Source: Rhizobium sp. WYCCWR10014
GTDB lineage: Bacteria; Pseudomonadota; Alphaproteobacteria; Rhizobiales; Rhizobiaceae
Reading direction: 5' to 3'
Length of the DNA stretch: 64,000 nucleotides
Assembly: GCF_001657485.1 (NCBI RefSeq)
Contig: NZ_LXFU01000048.1
Span: forward strand, 186,001-250,000
This document shows positions 1-9,400 of the stretch, piece after piece. Under the pieces are notes generated by a model. It saw nothing but the letters and a program-made list of their open reading frames with translations. It ran no database searches and was not told the origin of the DNA. The translations under genes and the position numbers were made by a program. Positions within the stretch are counted from its first letter, which is position 1, and each line of letters starts with the position of its first letter.

Positions 1-1
1 C

Positions 2-382
2 TATACGCATGCCTTCCGCCGCTCAGGCCTGACCGCTGTGCAGGCGAGCGCCCTGATCGCCGTCTGGTCCTTCCTGATCATGGGCGCGCTGGCCCTCACC
101 TTCGGGATCTCGCTGCCACAGGCCTCACTTCAGGAGATCGGCCTGCAGGTGCTGAGCCAGGGCGTTCTTTCCGGCCTCGTCGCCGTGGTCGCCTACGGCA
201 CCGCCGTCAGAACACTTGGCGGAACTCAGGCCGCCGCTTTCACGGCGCTGACGCCGGTGCTCGCAACGCTTGGCGGCGGCTTCCTGCTTGGCGAAGCGAT
301 CGGCATGACGGAAATCAGCGCCGCCGTGATCACCGGCATCGGCGTGGCGCTTTCGACCGGTATTGCTGCACCGCGCCGCTAA
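2..382 (+). CDS. DMT/EamA-family transporter, C-terminal part (cut by window start)
   Basis: The reading frame is open from the first bases of the window to the stop at 380-382, so the true start lies upstream. The roughly 126 visible residues are strongly hydrophobic, with about four predicted membrane helices. They end in the glycine/alanine-rich helices and short basic tail (APRR) typical of the second EamA repeat of drug/metabolite exporters. The family comprises 10-TM inner-membrane exporters or permeases of metabolites; the substrate cannot be read from sequence. A clear hairpin follows the stop, so transcription probably ends here. Confidence 0.8.
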   Translation, partial: YTHAFRRSGLTAVQASALIAVWSFLIMGALALTFGISLPQASLQEIGLQVLSQGVLSGLVAVVAYGTAVRTLGGTQAAAFTALTPVLATLGGGFLLGEAIGMTEISAAVITGIGVALSTGIAAPRR

Positions 383-403
383 CCAGCTAGGGCCGACACT
401 TCG

Positions 404-438
404 AAAGCCGCCGGCAGCAATCGCTACGGCGGCTTTTT
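404..438 (+). terminator. Rho-independent terminator after the EamA gene
   Basis: A 9-bp perfect stem (AAAGCCGCC at 404-412, GGCGGCTTT at 428-436) encloses a 15-nt loop and runs into five T at 434-438. It lies 22 nt after the EamA stop and just before the convergent L,D-transpeptidase gene, so it may serve both directions. Confidence 0.8.
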
Positions 439-464
439 CATGAGAAATGCCGTCTCTCTATAGC

Positions 465-1079
465 TTAAGCCTGAATGACAACAACCCTGGCGCCGACTTC
501 GACGCGGCTATAGAGGTCGATCACGTCGTGGTTCATCATGCGGACACAGCCGCTCGACATGGCGAGACCGATCGATTGCGGCTGGTTGGTGCCATGAATG
601 CGAAAATGCGTGTCGTTGCCGCCGCGGAAGAGGTACATGGCCCGCGCACCGAGCGGGTTGTTCGGGCCGCCGGGCATGCCGCCGGCAAGCTTGCGATAGC
701 GCTCTTCACGGCGCTGCATGTTTTCGGTGGGTGTCCAGCTGGGCCACTCGGCCTTGCGGCCGATATAGGCGTTACCGGCAAAGGCCAGCCCCTCGCGGCC
801 GACACCGACGCCATAACGCATCGCCCTGCCGCCGCCGAGGACGTAATAGGCGCGGCGCGCGGGTGTATCGACGATCACGGTGCCGGCAGCATGGGTGGTT
901 TCGTAGGTCACTTCCTGGCGGCGGAGCTCCGGCTTGATCTTGTCGATCGGCACCTGCTTCAGCGGGAATTTTTCGTCCGGAAGTGCTGCATAATTGGTCT
1001 GGCTGTTCAGACCGGTCGAAGAGCAGCCGGCCACGAAAAGCGGCAGAGCGATCAGAAAGCCCCGGCGGGAGATCGTCAT
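465..1079 (-). CDS. L,D-transpeptidase (YkuD/ErfK family), Tat-type lipoprotein
   Basis: This 204-residue protein probably cross-links peptidoglycan or attaches proteins to it in the periplasm. The N-terminus carries a twin-arginine motif (SRRGFL, residues 4-9), a hydrophobic stretch and a lipobox ending at Cys19 (VAGC), so export as a lipoprotein, possibly through Tat, is predicted. The YkuD catalytic signature is intact: HGT at residues 162-164 and SSGCVRM around residues 176-181, with Cys178 as nucleophile. It is a single-gene unit convergent with the upstream exporter gene. A CtrA-like box lies about 50 bp upstream. Rhizobia carry many LDT paralogues, so the specific role is unknown. Confidence 0.9.
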   Translation of the reverse strand: MTISRRGFLIALPLFVAGCSSTGLNSQTNYAALPDEKFPLKQVPIDKIKPELRRQEVTYETTHAAGTVIVDTPARRAYYVLGGGRAMRYGVGVGREGLAFAGNAYIGRKAEWPSWTPTENMQRREERYRKLAGGMPGGPNNPLGARAMYLFRGGNDTHFRIHGTNQPQSIGLAMSSGCVRMMNHDVIDLYSRVEVGARVVVIQA

Positions 1080-1130
1080 GAATGTGTCCTTAGTGCGTCA
1101 ACTTGATGTCGCAAGCTAAGGAAATTATGG

Positions 1131-1145
1131 TTAACGAACGGCTAA
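1131..1145 (-). promoter_or_regulatory. Candidate CtrA box upstream of the L,D-transpeptidase
   Basis: On the minus strand the sequence reads TTAG-N7-TTAA, one base off the alphaproteobacterial CtrA consensus TTAA-N7-TTAA. It lies 51-66 bp upstream of the start codon at 1079. Such 7-of-8 matches also occur by chance, so this is a candidate only. Confidence 0.3.
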
Positions 1146-1214
1146 CAGCCTCCGGCAGAAGGCGATCACGAAGGCGTCAGCACGCAAGAATTGTCGCGGT
1201 GGGGATAATCCGCC

Positions 1215-2879
1215 TCACATATTCGGATAGACGGGCCCCTCACCGCCCTGCGGCGGCACCCAGTTGATGTTCTGGTTGGGATCCTTGATGTCGCAGGTCT
1301 TGCAGTGCACGCAGTTCTGGGCGTTGATGACGAAGACGTCCTTGCCGTCCTTTTCCACCCATTCATAGACGCCGGCCGGACAGTAGCGCGTCGACGGGCC
1401 GGCATAGATGTCATGCTCGGACGATTTCTGCAGCGCCATGTCCTTGACCTGCAGATGCACCGGCTGGTCCTCCTCATGATTGGTGTTCGACAGGAACACC
1501 GAGGACAGCCGGTCGAAGGTCAAGACGCCATCGGGTTTCGGATAGGCGATCGGCTTGTGCTGCGACGCCGGCTCCAGGCTCTCAGCATCGGTCTTGCCAT
1601 GTTTCAGCGTGCCGAAGACGGAAAAGCCGAACAGCGTGTTGGTCCACATGTCGAAGCCGCCGAGCGCCACACCAAGCGCCGTGCCGAACTTCGACCACAG
1701 CGGCTTGACGTTGCGCACCCGCTTCAAATCGCGGCCGATGTCGCCCTTGCGCCATTCATTCTCGATCTCGGTCACTTCGTCATGACTGCGGCCGGCGGTA
1801 ATCGCGGCGGCGATCTTCTCGGCCGCCAGCATGCCCGACAGCACCGCATTGTGGCTGCCCTTGATGCGCGGCACGTTGACGAGACCGGCCGAACAGCCGA
1901 TCAGCGCCCCGCCGGGGAAGGAAAGCTTCGGCACCGACTGGTAGCCGCCCTCGGTGATGGCACGCGCCCCATAGGAGAGCCGCTTGCCGCCCTCGAAGGT
2001 GGTGCGGATCGCCGGATGGGTCTTGAAGCGCTGGAATTCCTCGAAGGGATAGAGATAGGGGTTCTTGTAATTGAGGTGGACGACGAAACCGACTGCCACC
2101 AGATTGTCTTCCAGGTGATAGAGGAAGGAGCCGCCGCCGGTCTTCATGCCGAGCGGCCAGCCGAAGGAGTGCTGTACCAGGCCCGGCCTGTGGTTCTCGG
2201 GCTTGACCTGCCAGAGTTCCTTGATACCGATGCCGAATTTTTGCGGTTCACGGTCTTTTTGCAGATCGAACTTGGCAATCAGCTGCTTGGCGAGCGAGCC
2301 ACGCACGCCCTCGCCGATCAGTACATATTTGCCGAGCAGTTCCATGCCGCGGGTATAGTTCGGCCCGGGCTCGCCGTTCTTCTCGATGCCCATGTCGCCG
2401 GTGGCGACCCCGATGACCGCACCCTCGTCATTGTAGAGCACTTCGGTGGCGGCAAAACCCGGATAGATCTCGACGCCGAGTTCTTCGGCCTTGGTCGCCA
2501 GCCAGCGACAGACGAGCCCAAGCGAGACGATGTAGTTGCCGTGATTGTTCATCAGCGGCGGCATCAGCACATTCGGCAGGCGAACAGAGCCGGCCGGACC
2601 GAGCAGCAGGAAGTGATCGGCGCTGACCTCGGTCTTGAACGGGTGGTCGGCCTCTTTACGCCAATCCGGCAGCAGCCGGTCGATGCCGATCGGGTCGACG
2701 ACGGCGCCAGAGAGGATATGGGCGCCAACTTCCGCGCCCTTCTCCAGCACGACAACGGAGAGTTCCGGATTGACCTGCTTCAACCGGATCGCCGCTGCAA
2801 GACCGGCCGGACCGGCGCCGACGATCACAACGTCGAATTCCATGCTCTCGCGTTCGGGCAGCTCAGTCGTCTCGGTCAT
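1215..2879 (-). CDS. Electron transfer flavoprotein-ubiquinone oxidoreductase
   Basis: ETF-QO (554 aa) is a membrane-associated FAD/4Fe-4S enzyme. It takes electrons from reduced electron transfer flavoprotein, generated by acyl-CoA and other dehydrogenases, and passes them to ubiquinone. The N-terminal dinucleotide-binding motif GAGPAG is at residues 21-26. The C-terminal ferredoxin-like module has the cluster cysteines in YCPAG and in CVHCKTCDIKDP. The length matches the usual 550-560 residues. No etfBA genes are adjacent. It is divergent from the SDR at 3132 across 252 bp that hold both promoters; I see no clear operator there. Confidence 0.97.
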   Translation of the reverse strand: MTETTELPERESMEFDVVIVGAGPAGLAAAIRLKQVNPELSVVVLEKGAEVGAHILSGAVVDPIGIDRLLPDWRKEADHPFKTEVSADHFLLLGPAGSVRLPNVLMPPLMNNHGNYIVSLGLVCRWLATKAEELGVEIYPGFAATEVLYNDEGAVIGVATGDMGIEKNGEPGPNYTRGMELLGKYVLIGEGVRGSLAKQLIAKFDLQKDREPQKFGIGIKELWQVKPENHRPGLVQHSFGWPLGMKTGGGSFLYHLEDNLVAVGFVVHLNYKNPYLYPFEEFQRFKTHPAIRTTFEGGKRLSYGARAITEGGYQSVPKLSFPGGALIGCSAGLVNVPRIKGSHNAVLSGMLAAEKIAAAITAGRSHDEVTEIENEWRKGDIGRDLKRVRNVKPLWSKFGTALGVALGGFDMWTNTLFGFSVFGTLKHGKTDAESLEPASQHKPIAYPKPDGVLTFDRLSSVFLSNTNHEEDQPVHLQVKDMALQKSSEHDIYAGPSTRYCPAGVYEWVEKDGKDVFVINAQNCVHCKTCDIKDPNQNINWVPPQGGEGPVYPNM

Positions 2880-3131
2880 TCACTCGTCTCCGCTTGGCGG
2901 CACGCGGCCGTCATCCCCGTCATGGCACTTTCTTGTCAAAACGAGAAAGCATTGTCGAGCCGGGATACGACAGCCAATCTTCCAATTCGCACAATGATGA
3001 CGCCTCGTGCGGCAGAATTACATAACGTTTACGTCAACGTCAATTATCAAACGCTTTCGAACCGGTCACATGGCCTTTCCTTTTCCGCCGCTTGCGCCTT
3101 ATACATCGATCAAAGCTATCGGAGGACAATC

Positions 3132-3920
3132 ATGGATCTCGGCATCAAGGGCAAACGGGCACTCGTCCTCGCCTCTTCGCGCGGCCTCGGCCTCGGCATC
3201 GCCGTGGCGCTGGCGCGGGAGGGCGCAAACGTGCTGCTCTGCGGGCGCAGTGGCGAACAGCTGGAGGCCAATTGCCAGGCGATCAATGGCGAAGGCAAAG
3301 GCCGGGCCGACTGGATCTGGGCCGATCTCGGGGACGAACGCTTCGTCGAAATGACGACGACGGCGGTGAAGGAGAAGTTCGGCGGGCTCGATATCCTCGT
3401 CAACAATACCGGCGGACCGACGCCCGGCACGACGGAGGACATGACGGGCGAAAAGCTCGAAAGCTATTTCCTCTCCATGGTCGCGCGCGTGATCACGCTC
3501 ACCAATGCGCTGCTGCCCGGCATGAAGGCGCAGGGCTGGGGCCGCATCCTCACGGTTGCCTCATCCGGCGTGATCGAACCGATTGCCAATCTGGCGCTGT
3601 CGAATACGCTGCGCCCGGCCCTTGCCGGCTGGAGCAAGACGCTTGCCTCCGAAGTGGCAGGCTTCGGCGTCACCACCAACCTGCTCTTGCCCGGCAGCAT
3701 CCTGACGGCGCGGCTCGACGATCTCGACGGGGCTGCGGCAAAGCGGACCGGCAAGAGCATCGAGGAGATCCGCACCGACAAGGAAGCGCGCATTCCAGTC
3801 GGCCGCTACGGCAGGGTCGAGGAATTCGCCGCGACGGCTGCCTTCCTGTGCAGCCAGCCGGCAAGCTACATCACCGGCTCGCTCATCCGCTGCGACGGCG
3901 GCGCGGCACGATCCGTCTGA
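3132..3920 (+). CDS. SDR-family oxidoreductase lacking the canonical Tyr/Lys catalytic pair
   Basis: This 262-residue protein has a Rossmann fold. The start at 3132 is set by GGAGG at 3121-3125; an upstream open frame exists but is antisense shadow. The nucleotide-binding loop is ASSRGLG (14-20) rather than TGxxxGxG. The NNxG motif is present as NNTGG, and the C-terminus has the usual YITGSLIRCDGG type ending. In the active-site helix the YxxxK positions read S157 and R161 (LSNTLR). An SDR subgroup annotated as 3-oxoacyl-ACP reductase-like shows the same kind of departure, so activity should not be assumed to be FabG-like. It ends 9 bp from the convergent APH-like gene. Confidence 0.88.
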   Translation: MDLGIKGKRALVLASSRGLGLGIAVALAREGANVLLCGRSGEQLEANCQAINGEGKGRADWIWADLGDERFVEMTTTAVKEKFGGLDILVNNTGGPTPGTTEDMTGEKLESYFLSMVARVITLTNALLPGMKAQGWGRILTVASSGVIEPIANLALSNTLRPALAGWSKTLASEVAGFGVTTNLLLPGSILTARLDDLDGAAAKRTGKSIEEIRTDKEARIPVGRYGRVEEFAATAAFLCSQPASYITGSLIRCDGGAARSV

Positions 3921-3929
3921 CATTCCCTC

Positions 3930-4808
3930 TCAGCCGACGCGGGCTGCCGCCGCCCATGTCGCCACACTTCGGATCATCTGTTCGACGTTAGTCGGATCGT
4001 CCGCAAGTTCGGCGAGCTCGGAAAGACGATGGAAGCCGGTCAGGATCGCAATGCGGCGCCGGTCGAGCCTGCGTCCGGTCAGCATTTCATAGGCGGATAT
4101 GATGCGTGCGGTCAGATCGGGCGAGATGAAATTCGAGTAGATGAATTCCTGGTGCAGCGGGCCAAAGCCGGAATCGGCGAAATCAAAGATGCCGTTCAGC
4201 CTCCTTTGCGCATGGTCGAAGGCCATGTTCCAGCCATGACCGTCGAAGAAGCCGTAGATGTTGCCGTAGGGATCGGGCGGCAAGGTTTCGAAATCGGAAA
4301 TAATGGCCTGCGCAAAACTCCTGATGTCAGGCGGCAGCAGCGGCAAAGCCTTTATTCGCACCGTCTCGGGCGATTGCCATGGCTGGATCGCACCGGCACC
4401 GGCCGACCGTATGCGATCGGCATCAAGCACATGCAACTCGGCGTAAAAACGGGCGAGATCTTCCGCGAGGCGCTGACGATCGCCTTCGCCAAGCGCATCG
4501 TAATCTTCGGCAATGAGATGTTCGCCGTCGAGCTTGGCATGGCTGGAGAAGATCGGCGGGCCGTCGTGAATGCGCATGTCGGGAACCGCCATCGACAGCG
4601 ACGGCCGAACGACGTCGAGCAAGGCAGCTTCCTTCACAAGCGCTCTTTCCGCACTTGAATGGCGGGGAAACTTGAAGATCAACGTGTCATCGACGTCGAC
4701 GGCAAGCGAATCCCAGCCCTTCGCCGCCAGCCTGAAGACGGAGGCCGTGAGTTCAGGAAACACGCTTGTTATGAGAGAACGAAATTCGCTGGCGTCCAAC
4801 TCAGTCAT
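3930..4808 (-). CDS. Aminoglycoside phosphotransferase (APH)-fold kinase
   Basis: This 292-residue protein of the APH/choline-kinase fold transfers phosphate from ATP to a small molecule. The C-terminal half has a Brenner-type loop in which FFDGHGWN aligns with HGDLHPGN, keeping the Asp, the second His and the Asn. The metal-binding DFADSG follows. The start at 4808 (MTELD) is preferred because the 36 extra upstream residues are low-complexity and lack family character, and AGGCAGG lies before 4808. It is monocistronic and divergent from the RND operon. The substrate is unknown; nothing indicates clinical aminoglycoside resistance. Confidence 0.8.
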   Translation of the reverse strand: MTELDASEFRSLITSVFPELTASVFRLAAKGWDSLAVDVDDTLIFKFPRHSSAERALVKEAALLDVVRPSLSMAVPDMRIHDGPPIFSSHAKLDGEHLIAEDYDALGEGDRQRLAEDLARFYAELHVLDADRIRSAGAGAIQPWQSPETVRIKALPLLPPDIRSFAQAIISDFETLPPDPYGNIYGFFDGHGWNMAFDHAQRRLNGIFDFADSGFGPLHQEFIYSNFISPDLTARIISAYEMLTGRRLDRRRIAILTGFHRLSELAELADDPTNVEQMIRSVATWAAAARVG

Positions 4809-4948
4809 GGCGACCTGCCTTGTCTCGTTTTTCCGTGTTCTTGCCGCGCAATGGACGGCATACGGGCCGGCATAATCGCCTGGCGAACCGCCTTCGCCTC
4901 CGCCGTCGGACGGCATCGGACTACACTCGCTCTATATTAGTATAGTTT

Positions 4949-4966
4949 GAATATTACGGAATATTC
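4949..4966. promoter_or_regulatory. AT-rich palindrome between APH-like kinase and RND operon
   Basis: Perfect 7-bp arms (GAATATT at 4949-4955, AATATTC at 4960-4966) flank a 4-bp spacer in an AT-rich intergenic stretch. It lies 132 bp upstream of the RND adaptor gene and 141 bp upstream of the kinase gene. It looks like an operator for a dimeric repressor, but no regulator gene is adjacent. Confidence 0.35.
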
Positions 4967-5097
4967 ATTACAAAATTTTAAGCCGTTATAACCACTTAGT
5001 GATCGCGCACCGGAAATTATGTCTTTTTTGCGCCGCAATATAAGCAGCTCAATCAGAGCATAAAATTTGCAACCTTGCTCAAGACCGGTTCTCGCCC

Positions 5098-6420
5098 ATG
5101 AAGAAATTTTGGATCACCGTCAGCGTTATCGCAATTGCCGCCATCGGCGTGTGGCAATTCGGGAATCAGATCCCTTATGCCTCCCGCATTCCCTACCTCT
5201 CGCAGTTCATCAAGCAGCCGGCCGGCGGCAATGGTGGCGGGCAGCAGGCACAGGCCGATCAGGCGCAAACCAATCAGGGTCAGGCCGCCAATCAGGATGG
5301 GGGGCAACATCAGGGCGGCGGGCGCAGACGCGGCGGCGGCGGTCCAACAGTCGTCAAAACAGTCGCAGCCGTGAAAACGACGCTGCCGATGGACGTGACG
5401 GCGACCGGCTGGGCCGATGCCGATGACAATACGACGATTGCCGCACAGGAACAGGGCCTGATCGTCAGCATCGATGCGCAGGATGGGGCGACCGTGAAAG
5501 CCGGCGACCTGATCGCCAAGCTGGACGACCGGACGGCCAAGGCCACCGTCGACAAGGACAATGCGATGATCGTGCGCGACGCGGCAACCCTTTCGGAAGC
5601 CGCGACCGCATTGACGCGCGCGCAGGACCTCTTCAACCAGAAGGCCGGCACCCAGCAGAGCCTCGACCAGGCGGTCGCCGCCCGCGATACCGCTGCAGCC
5701 ACTGTTGACGCCGACAAGGCGTCGCTTGCCTCCGATCAGATCTTGCTCGAGAACACCGATATCCGCGCTCCCTTCGACGGCCGGCTCGGCGATATCGCCA
5801 TCAGCAAGGGCGCTTTCCTCAGTGCTGGCTCGGCAATCGTCACCATCGCGAAATACGATCCGATCTATGTCAAATTTCACCTTCAGGAACGCTACCTGCG
5901 GGAGCTGAAGAGCGCTTTGGCAAGCGGCCCAGTCGAGGTCAGCACCGCTCCCAGCTCCACCAAGGGGCAAGTCCGAAAGGGCGAGATCAGCTTCTACGAC
6001 AACACGGTCGACACCGCCTCGGGCACGATCCTCGCCAAGGCGAAATTCGAGAATGCCTCCGGCGCGCTCTGGCCCGGCCAGTCGATCAACATCGTCGTGC
6101 ATTTCAACAATGACGAACAGCAGGTGGTGGTGCCGACGGTTGCCGTCAGCCCCGGCCCGGAGGGTTTCTTCGCCTTCGTCGCCAAGGACGGCAAATCGCA
6201 TCTGACGGCCGTCACCGTTGCCCGCGCAAATGGCGGCTTCACCGCCATAGAATCGGGTCTTCAGGCAGGCGATCACGTCGTCGTCGAGGGCCAGGGCCAG
6301 CTCAGCGACCAGCAGGCGATCAACGAGCAGTTCGATGAAAAGGCGCTTGATGTCGCCTCCGCCGAAGAGCCTCGGCGACAGCAGCCCTCCGAGACGATCG
6401 CGGTGGGAGCTCAGCAATGA
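5098..6420 (+). CDS. RND efflux periplasmic adaptor (membrane fusion protein)
   Basis: This 440-residue adaptor links an inner-membrane RND pump to an outer-membrane channel. It has an N-terminal membrane anchor (residues 1-20). A Gln/Gly-rich low-complexity linker follows (about 45-85), ending in a basic RRRGGGG patch. After it come the lipoyl/barrel-sandwich hydrolase fold (GLIVSIDAQDGATVKAGD region), an alpha-helical hairpin (about 155-215) and the beta-barrel and membrane-proximal domains (IRAPFDGRLG). The MdtA/AcrA-type architecture is complete. Its stop overlaps the start of the pump gene by 4 bp (ATGA), so the two are translationally coupled. No outer-membrane factor gene is nearby; a TolC-like protein elsewhere is presumably used. 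Confidence 0.93.
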   Translation: MKKFWITVSVIAIAAIGVWQFGNQIPYASRIPYLSQFIKQPAGGNGGGQQAQADQAQTNQGQAANQDGGQHQGGGRRRGGGGPTVVKTVAAVKTTLPMDVTATGWADADDNTTIAAQEQGLIVSIDAQDGATVKAGDLIAKLDDRTAKATVDKDNAMIVRDAATLSEAATALTRAQDLFNQKAGTQQSLDQAVAARDTAAATVDADKASLASDQILLENTDIRAPFDGRLGDIAISKGAFLSAGSAIVTIAKYDPIYVKFHLQERYLRELKSALASGPVEVSTAPSSTKGQVRKGEISFYDNTVDTASGTILAKAKFENASGALWPGQSINIVVHFNNDEQQVVVPTVAVSPGPEGFFAFVAKDGKSHLTAVTVARANGGFTAIESGLQAGDHVVVEGQGQLSDQQAINEQFDEKALDVASAEEPRRQQPSETIAVGAQQ

Positions 6421-9400
6421 TCCCGAATTTCTGTATCCAGCGCCCCGTCGCCACGACGCTGCTTGCAATCGGCGTCATTCTGGCCGGTCTTGCCGGTTAT
6501 CAGCTCGTACCCGTCGCGGCCCTGCCGCAGGTCGACTTTCCCACCATCAACGTTTCGGCGCAGTTGAGCGGCGCCTCGCCGCAGACGATGGCGACCTCGG
6601 TTTCGACGCCGCTGATCAAGCAGTTCGAGACCATTCCCGGGATCACCGAAATCAGCGCTTCGAGCTCACTCGGCAGCACCAGCATCGTGCTGCAGTTCGA
6701 TCTCAATCGCGATATCGACGCGGCCGCGGCCGACGTTCAGGCGGCGATCTCGCATGCCACCCGGCAACTGCCCGACAATCTGACGACGCCGCCGAGTTAT
6801 CGCAAGACGAACCCGGCCGATGCGCCTGTCATGCTGCTCTCGATACAGAGCAACACCATGCCGCGCAGCAAGCTGGACGACATCGCCGAGAACATCATCT
6901 CGCCGTCACTTTCGACGCTTCCCGGCGTGGCCCAGGTCAGCGTCTTCGGTGCGCAGACCTATGCCGTGCGCGTCGAGGTCGATCCCAACAAGCTTTTGAC
7001 CCGCGGCATCGGCATCGACACCGTCAACAAGGCGCTTGCTGCCGCCAACGCCCAGCAGCCGGTCGGCACGCTGCAGAACAATTCGCAGAGCATGACCATC
7101 ACGGCGAACACGCAGCGCACCAACGCCGAACAATTCCGTTCGCTCGTCATTGCCAATCCGAACGGCGCGCCGATCCACCTTGGCGATATTGCCGATGTGC
7201 AGGACAGTGTCGAGAACCAGTATACCGGCAGCTGGTATGACGGCCAGCGCGGCATCATCCTTGCCATCCAGCGCCAGCCTGATGCCAATACGGTCGATGT
7301 CGTCGACGCGATCAACGCCAAGCTGCCGCAGCTTCACGCCGAGATCCCGTCCTCGGTCAACACGGTCGTCATGAACGATGCCGCAAAACCGATTCGCGAT
7401 GCCATCTCCGACGTGAAGTTCACGCTGCTCCTGACGATCGGCCTCGTCGTTCTTGTCATCTACCTCTTCACCGGCCATGCGACTGCGACGATCATTCCCG
7501 GGCTCGCCGTTCCGCTGTCGCTGATCTCGACCTTCGGCATGATGTATGTGCTGGGCTACAGTATCGACAACATCTCGCTGCTCGGGCTAACGCTCGCGGT
7601 GGGGCTCGTGGTGGATGACGCCATCGTCATGCTCGAGAACATTCTGCGCCATGTCGAGGAAGGCATGCCGGTGCGGGAAGCGGCGATCAAGGGTGCGGGC
7701 GAAGTCAGCTACACCATCATTTCCATGTCGGTTTCGTTGATCGCGGTCTTCATCCCGATCCTGCTGATGGGCGGGGTTGTCGGCCGCGTGTTCAACGAAT
7801 TCGGCATGGTGGTTGCGATTGCGATCATCTCCTCGGCAATCGTCTCGCTGACCGTGACGCCGATGCTCGCCTCGCGTCTGTCCAACCACCAGAGCCGCCC
7901 GCCGCTCATCATCCGCATCTTCGATGCCGGCTTCGAACGGACGCTGCGCGGCTACGACCGGGCGGTCGGCTGGTGCCTTGGTCACCGCCCTGCGATCCTC
8001 GGGGTTTTCCTCGCCTCGGTCGCGCTGACGATCTATTTCTTCATGACGTTGCCGACGAGCTTCTTCCCACAGGAGGATATCGGCCGCCTGACGATCAGCA
8101 CGCAGGCCCGGCAGGACATTTCCTATTCGGCGATGGCGGCGCTGCAGCAGGAGGCGGCAGCCGTCGTCAAGGCGAACCCCGCGGTCAACCACGTCATGTC
8201 GACGATCGGAGGCAACCCCAACAAGCCGCAGAACAACGGCTCGATGTTCGTCGAACTCAAGGACAAGAAGCAGCGTGCGCCGCTTGACCAAACGCTGCGT
8301 GAGCTCCGCACGGCGATCAACAAAATCCCGGGCCTTCAAGCCTTCGTGACGCCGAACCAGAGCCTGCGCTTCGGCGGCCGCCAGACCGCCAGCCAGTATC
8401 AGTTGGTCGTGCAGGCGCTGAACGTCGACCAGACCAACCTCTGGTCCGGCAAGATCCAGGCAGCGATGCGCAAGGATCGCCTGTTCACCGACGTAACATC
8501 GGACGCCCAGAATAACGCCTTGCAGGCCAATATCGTCATCGATACCGAGCGGGCAGCCGCTTACGGGATCGACAACGACACGCTGCGCACGACGCTGCAG
8601 GAATCCTTCAGCGGGTTTGCCGCCGCGGAAATCCAGTCGACCGGCGACAGCTATGACGTCATCGTCGAATATGACACGAGCAAGCCGTGGGACGACCAGA
8701 AGCTCTCGGAAATCCGTGTCGCATCGGCCAATGGCAGCCTGGTGCCGCTTTCGAACTTCGCACATGTCGAGCGCACAGTCGGCCCTGTGACCATCAACCA
8801 GACGGGCCAGCTCGTCTCGACCACCGTTTCCTTCAACCTGCCGGAAGGCGTCTCGCTCAGCGACGCGACGGCGAGGATCGATCAGATCAAGACGGAGCTC
8901 AGCATGCCGGCCGACGTCTTCACCTCCTATGGCGGTACGGCTGAGATTTTCGAGCAGTCGCAGGGCAATACGCCATACCTCATCCTGGCGGCGGTGCTGA
9001 CCATCTATGTCGTGCTCGGCGTGCTCTACGAGAGCTTCATCCACCCGCTCACCATCCTCTCCGGCCTGCCGGCCGCGGCCTTCGGTGCGCTGCTGGCGCT
9101 TGATATCATGGGTTTCGACCTGTCGATCATCGCCCTGATCGGCCTCTTGATGCTGATCGGCATCGTCAAGAAGAACGCGATCATGATGATCGACGTGGCG
9201 GTGGAGACCATGCGCACGACCGGCGAAAAGGCGACGGTGGCGATCCACGAGGCCTGCGTGCGGCGCTTCCGGCCGATCATGATGACAACCTTCTGCGCCC
9301 TGCTCGGCGCCCTGCCGATCGCGCTCGGCACTGGCGCAAGCTCGGAACTGCGCCAGCCGCTCGGCATCGCCGTCGTCGGCGGCCTGATCGTCTCGCAGAT

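Noticed and set aside
1305..3131. Very long plus-strand open frame running through the ETF-QO region into the SDR
   Set aside because: It is antisense to a clear ETF-QO gene in GC-rich DNA; only the part from 3132 has a ribosome site and family sequence.
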